This document shows positions 43,282-51,812 of a DNA stretch of 64,000 nt, one piece after another (positions within the stretch are counted from its first letter, which is position 1; every line of letters starts with the position of its first letter). The notes beneath the pieces are model-generated. The model worked only from the letters and a program-made list of their open reading frames with translations, was not told the DNA's origin and ran no database searches. The position numbers were made by a program, and so were the translations under genes. The stretch is from positions 76,415,763 to 76,479,762 of the forward strand of contig OZ024830.1 in the NCBI GenBank assembly GCA_964016985.1. Reading direction: 5' to 3'. This DNA is from Anodontia alba (Eukaryota > Mollusca > Bivalvia > Lucinida > Lucinidae).

Positions 43282-43818
43282 TTTAACCCTTGTTCTGCTG
43301 AACTCGGACATGCCCTGTCCTTGCAATATGCCCTGCCTTTGCAAACAGTGTCTATTCAGATCTTGTGGCTTTAGATTGATTGATTGTGTTGGGGTTTAAT
43401 GACATGTCAACCCTTGTGGGTCATTTGTGTCTTATCCCAGAGAAAAGGAGAAAAGAGATAGAAGAGACAGTAGAGGAGATGAAAGAGAGGAATACGGAAG
43501 AAAGAGGGATAGGAATGAAAGTAAAGAAACAGAAGAAATAAAAACATTCTCCCTCTACCCTTACCTGCTACAAAGATAGCAAGCCTTGGCCAACTCTAAG
43601 CCAGTATCAGTTGGACGCCCTTTTGACGTAAGATACACGACACCTTCGCCACACCCGACCACCCCACAACTGGCTTTAGAAGAAGCCAACTGATCTGGAT
43701 CTGACTGTTTGCTATTCAGTATGTGACTTTATATCAACAATCTGGATCAAGTAATCTGATTGGCTGACAATTAGAAGTGTGTGTGTCATCTTAATTTATT
43801 CAAAATGACAAGTGTTAA
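43282..43818. mobile_element. MITE-G split by SINE-2
   Basis: TTAACCCTTGTTCTGCTGAA on the left; AAGCCAACTGATCTGGATCT, AGTAATCTGATTGGCTGAC and AAAATGACAAGTGTTAA on the right. The SINE entered at the tip of the hairpin, between its two arms. Confidence 0.8.
43376..43670 (-). mobile_element. SINE-2, complete, inside MITE-G
   Basis: TTGATTGATTGTGTTGGGG to CACACCCGACCACCCCACAAC. A 10-bp exact target duplication TGGCTTTAGA lies at 43366-43375 and 43671-43680. Confidence 0.92.
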
Positions 43819-43974
43819 TAAGGTCAGGCACAAACAGTAGAAGAGGTTTAGGAGTGAGCCATCAATGAGCCTGTAATTTGTGAAGGCAGAAAAATTGTAA
43901 ACTTCCATTAGGTTAACAAAAAAGCATGTAGTCTGTCACATAACATCTACATTATACACTTTTATCTCGATTAA

Positions 43975-44112
43975 CCCATTTATGTCAAGTGGATTATTCT
44001 ACCACAACTCTTTGGAACAGTCTATTTTCAATAGCAGGTTGTCTGGTTATTATAATTATTATGGTTCATAGAAATTATTGTATTTAATGCAAACATTGAA
44101 GACCTGAACTAA
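43975..44112. mobile_element. MITE-F left-half fragment
   Basis: TTAACCCATTTATGTCAAGT, GGAACAGTCTATTTTCAATA and GAAATTATTGTATTTAATGC. Right half absent. Confidence 0.65.
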
Positions 44113-44148
44113 AAATGAGCCAGTGCATGACAAAACCTTCAATAAGAC

Positions 44149-44276
44149 TTGTGCACAATACTGGTTAACCGCACAGAGGACTACGTCTGCCCAGTAAACG
44201 TGTGGTTAGGTAAACTGACCGCGCTCGACATGACCCCATTGGGTTGACTGGGCCGTAAAACCTCAACACAAACAAA
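44149..44276 (+). mobile_element. SINE-1 3' half, tail-to-tail with the next copy
   Basis: GTGCACAATACTGGTTAACC to CCTCAACACAAACAAAC. It lacks the tRNA head. Confidence 0.85.
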
Positions 44277-44536
44277 CAACCCAACAGGGTCATGTAGAGC
44301 GTAGTTAGTTTACCTAACCACATGTTTACTGGGCAGGCTTAGTCCTCTAAGCGGTTAACCAGTATTGTGCACATTCTTTCGCCAGAAACTGACAACTGCC
44401 CTTCTTGAATCAGCGGAAGGGAGAGAATGACCATAGAAAATATTTCATGATCAATCTCCACGAAAGAATGTTGCCGACCTCGGCGGGGGTTCAACCCGCG
44501 ACCTCCTGGTCTCCAGGAGCCACTGAGGCCAGCCCA
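44277..44536 (-). mobile_element. SINE-1, nearly complete
   Basis: CCCAACAGGGTCATGTAGAG, GGCTTAGTCCTCTAAGCGGT, B box region GGGTTCAACCCGCGACC, head GGAGCCACTGAGGCCAGCC. It has a ~16-bp deletion in the anticodon-arm region relative to 36615-36920. Confidence 0.88.
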
Positions 44537-44660
44537 AAGCGGGATAAACGAGAACCCTTACCATACTGGGTGGATGTACAGGTTGACATGAGCCTTTTCT
44601 GGTCACACAGACATTATTGTTGGTTTTGTCAAGTGCTAGCTCAATTATGATTAATAATCA

Positions 44661-44904
44661 GGGCCCAGTTGTTCAAAACTAATGATATCGTTAGTTAACG
44701 TATCATTAAAACTTTGATTGTTAACTATGGCATCTATGCTAATATTTTTGCTGAAAAAATGTGAGTAGCTTTTGCTTTTGCAAAAGCTACTCACATTATT
44801 TCAGCAAAAATACCTGTGAATTAGATGGTGTGCTTACTAGAACAGTTAACATTTTGACCACTAACGAGCTTGTTAAGCTAACGACGCTTTGAACAACTCG
44901 GCCC
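44661..44904. mobile_element. MITE-A copy 6
   Basis: GGGCCCAGTTGTTCAAAAC to GAACAACTCGGCCC; core GTGAGTAGCTTTTGC with complement. Confidence 0.85.
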
Positions 44905-45073
44905 AGATTAATATGATTCATAGGTTGATCTGAGCCTTCAGTAATCATAATGGATAGCTGCAGGTGTCAAAGAAGGTGTGGGTGAGGGAGCTGGGAGAGG
45001 GGGGAGAGGAGGGGGGTGCAATTTTATTTTTTTAAACATCAAAGTACTACAGTATCTTAGAAATGCATATCTA

Positions 45074-46667
45074 AGACTAGAGGCCCTTAGGGCCAAAGAT
45101 CGCTCACCTGGAACAACTTACCCAAAAGCCATCTTGGATTCCCCATCAGAACAATTTTAGCTATTTTTGATTAACAAGTCACCCAGATACTGCCTACCAA
45201 GTTTCAAGTCAGTTTGCCTTTGGGTTCAGAAGAAGAAGATCAAGACAGATTTTCAAGATGGCGACTGTTGTGGCCATCTTGGATTTCCGATCTTAACAAT
45301 TTTAGCTATATTTTGTCTACAAGTCACCACAATACTTCCTAACAAGTTTTAAGTCAACTGGACTTTCGGTTCAGGAGAAAAAGTCCAATTTTGATTTTAA
45401 AACGGCGACCATGGCAGCCATCCTAAATTTCTCAGTGGAACAATTTTAGCCATTCTTGATCTTCAAGTTGCTCTGATACTTCCTACCAAGTTTTGAGTCG
45501 AATGAAGATTTTGAGTTAATTGGCCTTTCGCTTCAGAAGATTTCAAAACAGATTTTCAAGATGGTGGCCTTGGTGGCCATCTTGGATTTCTGATTAGAAT
45601 GATTTTGGCTATTTTTCTTCTACAAATCACTGATACTTCCTACCAAGTAACGGATCAGTTGGTCTTTGGGTTCAGACAAATAAGTTCAAAATAAATTTTC
45701 AAGATGGTGGCTGTGGTCGCTATCTTGGATTTCAAATCTGAACTATTTTAGCTATTTTTAATCTACAAGTCACCTCGATACTTCCTATGAATTTTCAAGT
45801 CAAATGGCTTCACTAACCAATTATATTTTCAAGATAGCCTCCATGGCAGCCATTTTGAATTTCAGATAAGAAGGATTTTAGATATAATTAATGCACAAGT
45901 CACCCCAATACATCCTACCATTTTGAGTGGTAGGAAGTATCGGAGTGAGTCAACTGGGGGCAGTGGAGGGCATCTTGAATTTCCAATCGGAAAGATTTTA
46001 GCTATTTTTGATCTACAAGAGGCTCTGATCCTTCCTTTCAAGTTTTGAATCTGGCCTTTCTTTTTTTTTTTTTTTTTGATTTGAATATTTTTCAAGAATA
46101 TTTCACTTATATCGAGCCGATCGTTCATCGAAGGTGGGCGAAAACCGGAGTACCCAGAGAAAAACCACCTGACCATCCGTAAGCAAAACTTGGCTTTCCC
46201 ACATATGACCCGAGCTAGGCTCGAACCACAGCGGTGAGAAACCTAATGGATTAAGAGTCAACTCTCTTATCCACTAGGGAATCTGGCCTTTCTGTTCCTG
46301 AGAAGTTAAAAGTAGATTTTCAAGGTGACAGCTGTCTGATCAGAACGATTTTATCTATATTTTTATCTACAAGTCCGCCCAATACTTCCTACCGTGTTTC
46401 CACTCAACTGGCCTATTGGTTCAGTAGAAGAAGTTCAAAATAGGCTTTCAAGATAAAAGCCATCTTAGATTTTGGATCAGAACTTTTTTAGCTACTTCTG
46501 ATCTACTAATCATCCAAATGCCCCCAACTAAGTTTTGAGTCAATTTGTTCCACAGTTTGGGAGGAGTTGTTGAAAATGTGAAAGCTGAAGAATGGATGGA
46601 AAGATGGACGACAGACAAAAGGCCATGGATTAAGCTGACCTGGAATTTGCTCCAGGTGAGCTAAAAA
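45074..46667 (+). mobile_element. CAAGAGG-family element 4, 'AAGATGG...CCATCTTGG' core
   Basis: Starts GACTAGAGGCCCTTAGGGCC with ATCGCTCACCTGG; ends GCTGACCTGGAATTTGCTCC, AGGTGAGCTAAAAA. The core is ~10 diverged ~135-bp units (TTTCAAGATGGTGGC, CATCTTGGATTTC, CTTCCTACCAAGTTTCAAGT), the same unit type as 13571-15055. Host to SINE-3 at 46062-46278. The CCATGGCAGCC phrases are part of the unit, not coding sequence. Confidence 0.8.
46062..46278 (-). mobile_element. SINE-3, tRNA-Lys-like, complete
   Basis: Read on the minus strand: CCCTAGTGGATAAGAGAG (A box), GACTCTTAATCC (identical to the anticodon arm expected of tRNA-Lys with anticodon CUU) and GTGGTTCGAGCC (B box). Then a body with GTCAGGTGGTTTTTCTCTGG and GCCCACCTTCGATGAACG, and an A-rich tail of ~17 A. 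A 15-bp exact target duplication GAATCTGGCCTTTCT lies at 46047-46061 and 46279-46293. Only one copy in the window. Confidence 0.93.
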
Positions 46668-46682
46668 GGGCCTGGCACTGCT

Positions 46683-46880
46683 GCAATGGTTGGTTACAAT
46701 TGTTTTTTCATTTGATCTGACCTGACAAAGTTAAGGTTATGTCAAGCCTGTGAGTTAACCTACTCAAACTTTTCCTAGGCATACTTAGTCCTAAGTGGTT
46801 AAACCAGTACTTTGTGCACATACTTTTGCCAGTAACTTGCAACTGTCTCCCTTAAATATGAGTTGTTAAAGTCACTGTCT
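46683..46880 (-). mobile_element. SINE-1, diverged
   Basis: GTTATGTCAAGCCTGTGAGT, CTTAGTCCTAAGTGGTTAAA and TTGCCAGTAACTTGCAACTG. It ends a few bases before the GLTP exon. Confidence 0.6.
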
Positions 46881-46886
46881 ACTTAC

Positions 46887-46964
46887 CTGTGCATCCATCC
46901 CAGACTTGCCCTCAGCAAAGTTTAACATCAATTTATCTTTATATGGAGTAAACTGCATACCAGC
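46887..46964 (-). CDS. GLTP-domain gene, third visible exon
   Basis: 78 bases, 26 codons, phase 0 at both ends: AGMQFTPYKDKLMLNFAEGK then SGMDAQ. The acceptor is TTTTTTTCAG at 46965-46974; the donor is GTAAGT (46881-46886), a perfect consensus. It matches the family segment after KYHG in which an aromatic-rich helix is followed by a PYK turn. Only about 16 bases separate the exon from the end of a MITE at 46981, so the branch point must lie inside that MITE or extremely close to the exon. Confidence 0.88.
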
Positions 46965-46980
46965 CTGAAAAAAATTATAT

Positions 46981-47335
46981 ATACCGTATTCTATCTAATT
47001 ACCACACATACCCCTATAAGCACACACTCATGAAATTCCGTAGTCTTATTACAGCCAGTGTACTTTTTATTTACTTTTTTATAAAGGCATATGTTGTGGG
47101 TTCTCATTTGAATTGCATCAACTTGTCGATGCAATTCAAATGAGTACCCACAACATATGCCTTTATAAAGAAAATCAGAAAAAAAATCGCATAATCATCA
47201 TCAAATAAGTCCTTTTCTGACCTTTTTATAGTGTATCCTTAATAAGTATAGGTACATATTTTATCACATCTGAGTGTTCCCAGTAATTTTGAAAAACCTA
47301 AGCGCACAGTGCAGTAATTAGGTCGAATACGGTAT
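46981..47335. mobile_element. 355-bp MITE, ATACCGTATTC ends
   Basis: ATACCGTATTCTATCTAATT at left; AATTAGGTCGAATACGGTAT at right, with TAT repeats outside. The core palindrome CATATGTTGTGGGTTCTCAT, TTGAATTGCATCAA / TTGCATCGACAAG is a MITE-B-like arm with a different centre. It lies beside the acceptor of the 46887-46964 exon. Confidence 0.8.
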
Positions 47336-47361
47336 ATAGATTTATTGTACACATATTTATT

Positions 47362-47566
47362 CAGAGGAGTTGTTAAAAAGAAGTATCTGATGTTAATTTT
47401 AGGATAATTTTCTCTAGTTCTCCATAAAAACATATGTTGTGGGTACTCATTAGAAGTGCCTCGCCAAGGTGCTTCTAATGAGTATCCACAACATATGTTT
47501 TTATGGAGAAATAGGAAAAATTATCCCAGAATTATCACCTAATACTCCTCCTTAACAACTCCTCTG
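47362..47566. mobile_element. MITE-B1, full length
   Basis: CAGAGGAGTTGTTAAAAAG to CTTAACAACTCCTCTG; core CATATGTTGTGGGTACTCAT with complement. 205 bp. Confidence 0.85.
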
Positions 47567-47603
47567 TGTATCGATCCTGTAACTCCCAACCACACAGAAA
47601 CCT

Positions 47604-47890
47604 CTTTATAACACAGTTCATTATAGCATGGTTTCTACTCCTAACATGTTTTCGTGTAGAACTGATAAAAACATTTACTTGATATCCCTCTTATCTGGAG
47701 TTACGTAACATAATTTAAAGAGGGACATTCAAAATGTTGTGTCCAAACAAAATGCATAAATTATATAGGACACTGACCATGTAATTTTTCTTTATATTCT
47801 GTATTTCTTTGGATGTGACATGGTCATTTAGCTTACATGGATTTTATTGGATCCCAGTAATAGTGTTATAAAGACCTCATAGTGTCTTTA
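47604..47890. mobile_element. MITE-Q copy 1
   Basis: AACCTCTTTATAACACAG to GTGTTATAAAGACCTCATAG, with GTGTCCAAACAAAATGCATA and GACATGGTCATTTAGC inside. A MITE-B2 arm (47645-47700) is embedded. Confidence 0.65.
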
Positions 47891-47943
47891 AAACAGACCA
47901 TCCCATCTCTGAATCTGGACATCAAATTTTTACAAGGGAATTG

Positions 47944-48052
47944 TTAAGGAGTATTTGGTGATAATTCTGAGATAGTGTTTCTTATTTCTCTATAAATACA
48001 TATGTTGTGGATACTCATAAGAAGTGCCTCACTGAGGCGCTTCTATAGTGCG
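47944..48052. mobile_element. MITE-B1 left half
   Basis: TAAGGAGTATTTGGTGATAA, CATATGTTGTGGATACTCAT and GAGGCGCTTCTATAGTG; it stops just past the centre. Confidence 0.7.
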
Positions 48053-48472
48053 TCAACATTACACTGAGACATTAGCATATTCCGTGAACTCTATTTGGTA
48101 ATCATCTATTTCCGAATGACAATACATTGTTGTAAACCATTACACTATAGTTTCGCTTGATTAACTGCAATGAACAATCATGAGGGTCTGGAGAGGGTAC
48201 CAAAAATACCTTAGCTCCCCAATCAGTAACCGACAAAGCTATTTTCACAAAAATTAGTATGGTTTGGATTGTTTGAGCTGAACCGTTAAATCCAACATCA
48301 CAAAAGTCAGCAGTCGCATAAATGTTAGGCCACAAGTCAATAAAAATTAGGCCATTAATAGGCAGTCAATAAACCCCATCAATACCCTCTTCTACTGAAC
48401 ATAAAATTTGATCGTATTTAATACTGGGAACCTACGAAGATGTTGGCGGAAACTAATTGTCTCAGTTTAATT
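48053..48472. other. Unassigned intron sequence
   Basis: No gene or clear repeat seen. The 48102-48335 minus frame shows no known domain. Confidence 0.4.
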
Positions 48473-48544
48473 TTGTAGTACCCAAAACATATGCTTTTAT
48501 GTTGTTTTTTTTTGTTTTGTTGTTTTTTGTTTTTTTTTTGATTG

Positions 48545-48799
48545 AGTTGTGGTTTTACTGTCCAGTCAACCCAATGGGGTCATGTCGAGCCAGTCAGTTT
48601 ACCTAACCACACTTTTCCTGGGTAGGCTTAGTCCTCTAAGCAGTTAACCAGTATTTGTGCACATTCTTTTGCCAGAAACTGACAACTGCCCTTTTTGAAT
48701 CAGCGGAGAAGGGAGAGAATGATAGCAGAAAATATTTCATGATCTATCTCCATGAAAGAATGTTGCTGGACCTGGTGGGTATCGAACCAGTGACTTCCT
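48545..48799 (-). mobile_element. SINE-1, head cut by MITE-A
   Basis: TTGTGGTTTTACTGTCCAGT, GGCTTAGTCCTCTAAGCAGT, CCAGAAACTGACAACTGCCC, then the B-box region GGGTATCGAACCAGTGACTT. The rest of the head is missing at the MITE-A border. Confidence 0.85.
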
Positions 48800-49042
48800 G
48801 GGCCCAGTTGTTCAAAGCGTCGTTAGCTTAACAAGCTCGTTAAGCATCATTTCATTAACTGTTTTAGCAGATTCAATATACAATATTCTGATATTTTTTG
48901 CTGAAAAAATATGAGTAGCTTTTGCACTGCAAAAGCTACTCATACTTTTTCAGCAAAAAATTTCAGCATATTTGCATTTCACTCGATGTAAATTTTAACG
49001 AATTGTTAACTAACGAAATTATCAGCTTTGAACAACTGGGCC
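48800..49042. mobile_element. MITE-A copy 7
   Basis: GGGCCCAGTTGTTCAAAGCG to GAACAACTGGGCC; the core arm is ATGAGTAGCTTTTGC. Confidence 0.85.
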
Positions 49043-49112
49043 TTGATCAATAGTTGAATTGGAGAAAATTATCCCATAAGTATCACCAAATACTCCTTCT
49101 TACCGATTCTTC

Positions 49113-50040
49113 TGCATTAAAAAAGGGCAAATATCAAGAAATTTAAAATATGCCTGGTTTTCAGGGTATTGATAGAATGCTTTAAGAGAATTATTTTGTT
49201 GAAAACCCGATCAAAAAATTCCAATCCAATCAAAAGTTATGGTGATTAATTTACGATACCTACCTTTTTTCCTGTTAGAGTAACCTCCCTTGGATTGTGT
49301 ATTGATTAAGGCCCACAATGCAATATTCTGTGATGTCATAGTGGAATTTAAATTTTAAATTGAAATTTTAAACAGGAATACCGGCATTCTGCATTTCCTT
49401 ATATGCTACATAGTTTTTCTGCTTAACCATTATTGATATTGGTCTCTGTCCACAAATAAGCCCATGAATAGAGAATTTAACTAAAAATTTAATCAGTTAT
49501 TTAAATTTAAAGCTAAATTTTAAAATGTTTAAAACTTGATTAATATTAAATTTTTTTAAGTTTTTTTTAATAATAGTGAATTTTGGGTGTATATCATATA
49601 AATGAATACCAAAAGAGTCGATTTTGGCAAATTATTAAGCATTATAAGTGGATTTTAAATTATTTAAATGAAATTTTTAAATTTGAAATGTAACACTTTA
49701 AATGGAAAATAAGAGTTAAATTCCTATGTATATTAGTTTAAAGGAGTTGAATAAATTAAACAATGTGAAAACTGAATTGATGCAGATTAAAAAGCAAAAA
49801 ATATTGGCAATTTAAAAAAGTTTAAAATTTTACTGTTCCCTTATGATGTCATAAAAGGGCTCATGAATATTAATGAGGCAGCCTGAATTCAATCCTCTTG
49901 GATGTTAAATATCAAATTTCAAATCGCAATATTTCAGAAACCGTTTAAGATAATTTGATGCGGTTTTCGGCAGTCACCTCCTTACTGAAGTGCCCTTAAA
50001 TATTTAGTAGAATTAAAACCTTCGTATTTGCCCTTTTAAG
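49113..50040. other. Very AT-rich intron sequence
   Basis: Rich in TTTAAATTT-like words (AATTTAAATTTTAAATTG, TTTAAATGAAATTTTTAAAT). No gene. No periodic repeat that I can define. Confidence 0.5.
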
Positions 50041-50235
50041 AACAACGAAGATCCTGATCAGATGGATCATTACGAGCCACCTCTCTGAATCTGTACTGGA
50101 TGGAATTTTTTATGTCTGTATGTCTAAAAGGATAATATATCTGAGCTGTGTAGCATGAAAATGGGTCCTGAAGTATGTGAAAAATGGAAACATTCAGATG
50201 ATCTTGCACATCAGGGCAGCTGCTGCTCAATGATA
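50041..50235. mobile_element. MITE-H-like fragment and unassigned
   Basis: GATCCTGATCAGATGGATCA and GAGCCACCTCTCTGAATCTG resemble a worn MITE-H core. Confidence 0.4.
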
Positions 50236-50386
50236 TACCATAATAACCCTACGTATTGGGACACCTTATCTACTTACCATACTTATTCTAAAATTTGAAA
50301 TAGTCCATTCTACTACCTCTTGATGTGTCTAAAATATTGCTGTATGCAAAAGTCTATCTTCCCCAATACTTAGGGTTATTATGGTA
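50236..50386. mobile_element. MITE-M, internally deleted, 151 bp
   Basis: TACCATAATAACCCTACGTA, TTGGGACACC and ATACTTAGGGTTATTATGGT ends: a longer inverted repeat than in other copies. It lacks the GATCAGA hairpin. Confidence 0.8.
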
Positions 50387-50397
50387 GTGTATGGTAA

Positions 50398-50955
50398 ACT
50401 ACCAGTACTGTCCTTTCAACATCACTCTGCAAGATGTTTTTTGCATGGTGTTTTTTGTTGTTGTTTTTTTTTAATAAAAATATTTTGTTCTGGTTGACCA
50501 CAGTTCATCAGAAACCATTTGTTGTTTCTTTTTCTGTGTTTTGTTCTCAAATATTTATCCTAAAATTAATGTCAAAAAACTGGTTTGACATATGCAATTT
50601 CTATAGTAAAGTGGTTTGTTAGATTTTTTGTCTAAGAAAATGTTTTGTACTTTTTGCTGAATTTGAATTATTCATGTTTCACAACAATATTGAGAAAATT
50701 TCAGAAAAGTTAAACAAGTGGAACTTGTTGAAAATCTGCCTAAAAATTGCCTACCCTACAGATTTCTGCATAATTTGCACTCATTCTTACTATGGGAAAA
50801 AGTGAAAATATTTGATTTATTTAAAAACCAATTACTAGAATAAAACTTTTTGTGGTTACAACAAATGGTTTTACATTAAATCATGACAAAATTTTGCAAA
50901 TATACTTCTGTGTAAAGTGCCAAACAAAAAAAACCTTTCTGAAAGATGTCGAAAG
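50398..50955 (+). repeat. ~560-bp dispersed repeat, copy 2
   Basis: Direct-orientation copy of 24776-25345. It ends about 130 bases from the GLTP exon at 51087-51255. Confidence 0.75.
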
Positions 50956-51086
50956 CATAGCAGTGATTTTCTTCAGCTCTGGCTGTCAGTGTCTGAAGTG
51001 TCTGCGATGAGACCTCATTCTTATTTCATCACAGTGTTTTGATTTCATTTACGATTTTTCCGATACTAAAAAATTACAGCGCATAC

Positions 51087-51255
51087 CTTCATCATTAGCC
51101 GTGATGCCATGCCATGATACTTTGTTAGCGTCAACTCGTAAGCTTGTGACAGAAGTTTCTTTACCACGTTGTTGTCATTCTTTGCATCAGGTTTTTGACA
51201 TGCCTCGTAATCTTTCACTAGACCCAGGAAGAATTCGCACATATACTCTAGACCT
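51087..51255 (-). CDS. GLTP-domain gene, second visible exon
   Basis: 169 bases between TTTCTCTTTTAG (51256-51267) and donor GTATGC (51081-51086). It enters in phase 2, completing the Arg of LWLKR, and leaves in phase 0. It reads GLEYMCEFFLGLVKDYEACQ, KPDAKNDNNVVKKLLSQAYE, LTLTKYHGMASRLMMK. This is the hallmark segment: KRG followed by a hydrophobic helix (EYMCEFFLGLV), a charged loop, then AYELTLTKYHG with the conserved His. Met replaces the Trp common after KYHG in vertebrate members. The loop KPDAKNDN is family-variable. Confidence 0.93.
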
Positions 51256-51302
51256 CTAAAAGAGAAACAAAACACACTGAAACCTCTTTATAAGATGGTT
51301 TA

Positions 51303-51540
51303 TTATACAGTACAACCTCTTTATAACACGGTTTCTTATAACACGGTTTTGGATATAACAGGGTTCAAAGATGGATCCCAAAAATGTATAGATTATATTG
51401 AAAAAATGACAATAAATGGTCATTTTCAATATATTCTATACATTTTTGTTTGGCTATTATATAAACACGGTTGTTTAACAAACAGGGTTTATGCTATGGA
51501 CCCCAATAAAAGTGTTATAAAGAGGTTGTGGTGTAATATG
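51303..51540. mobile_element. MITE-Q copy 2
   Basis: ACAACCTCTTTATAACACGG to GTGTTATAAAGAGGTTGTGG, 14-20 bp inverted ends. The middle foldback is AATGACAATAAATGGTCATT. Confidence 0.8.
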
Positions 51541-51597
51541 ATTTTGGATATACAATGGTTTTAAAAAGGACCCCTAAAGTGTTGCATTGTTCTTGAT

Positions 51598-51770
51598 AAG
51601 GTGCTTCTTTCAACCAAAAGTATCTATATTGTTCTTATTTCTGGATGAAAACATATGTTGTGGGTACTCATTAGAAGCACCATGGCAAGGCCTTTCTAAT
51701 GAGAACCCCAACATATGTTTTTGTGAAGAAATAAGAAGACTATTTAGTTGATACCCGCTCTTATCTATAC
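51598..51770. mobile_element. MITE-B2
   Basis: AGGTGCTTCTTTCAACCAAA, core CATATGTTGTGGGTACTCAT, right arm AGTTGATACCCGCTCTTATC. Confidence 0.75.
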
Positions 51771-51812
51771 CCTTGGTGTTGTATCCAAACAAAATGTATA
51801 GATTAAATAGAA

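Larger units (their letters stand above)
48473..49112. mobile_element. MITE-B1 remnant split by SINE-1 and MITE-A
   Basis: 48473-48502 (AGTACCCAAAACATATGCTT) and 49055-49112 (GAGAAAATTATCCCATAAGT, ATCACCAAATACTCC) are the two parts of one right arm. Between them lie a T/G-rich tract, SINE-1 (48545-48799) and MITE-A (48800-49042). Confidence 0.65.

Noticed and set aside
46186..46278. Functional tRNA-Lys gene
   Set aside because: Stems are incomplete and the sequence continues into a SINE body with A tail and a 15-bp target duplication.
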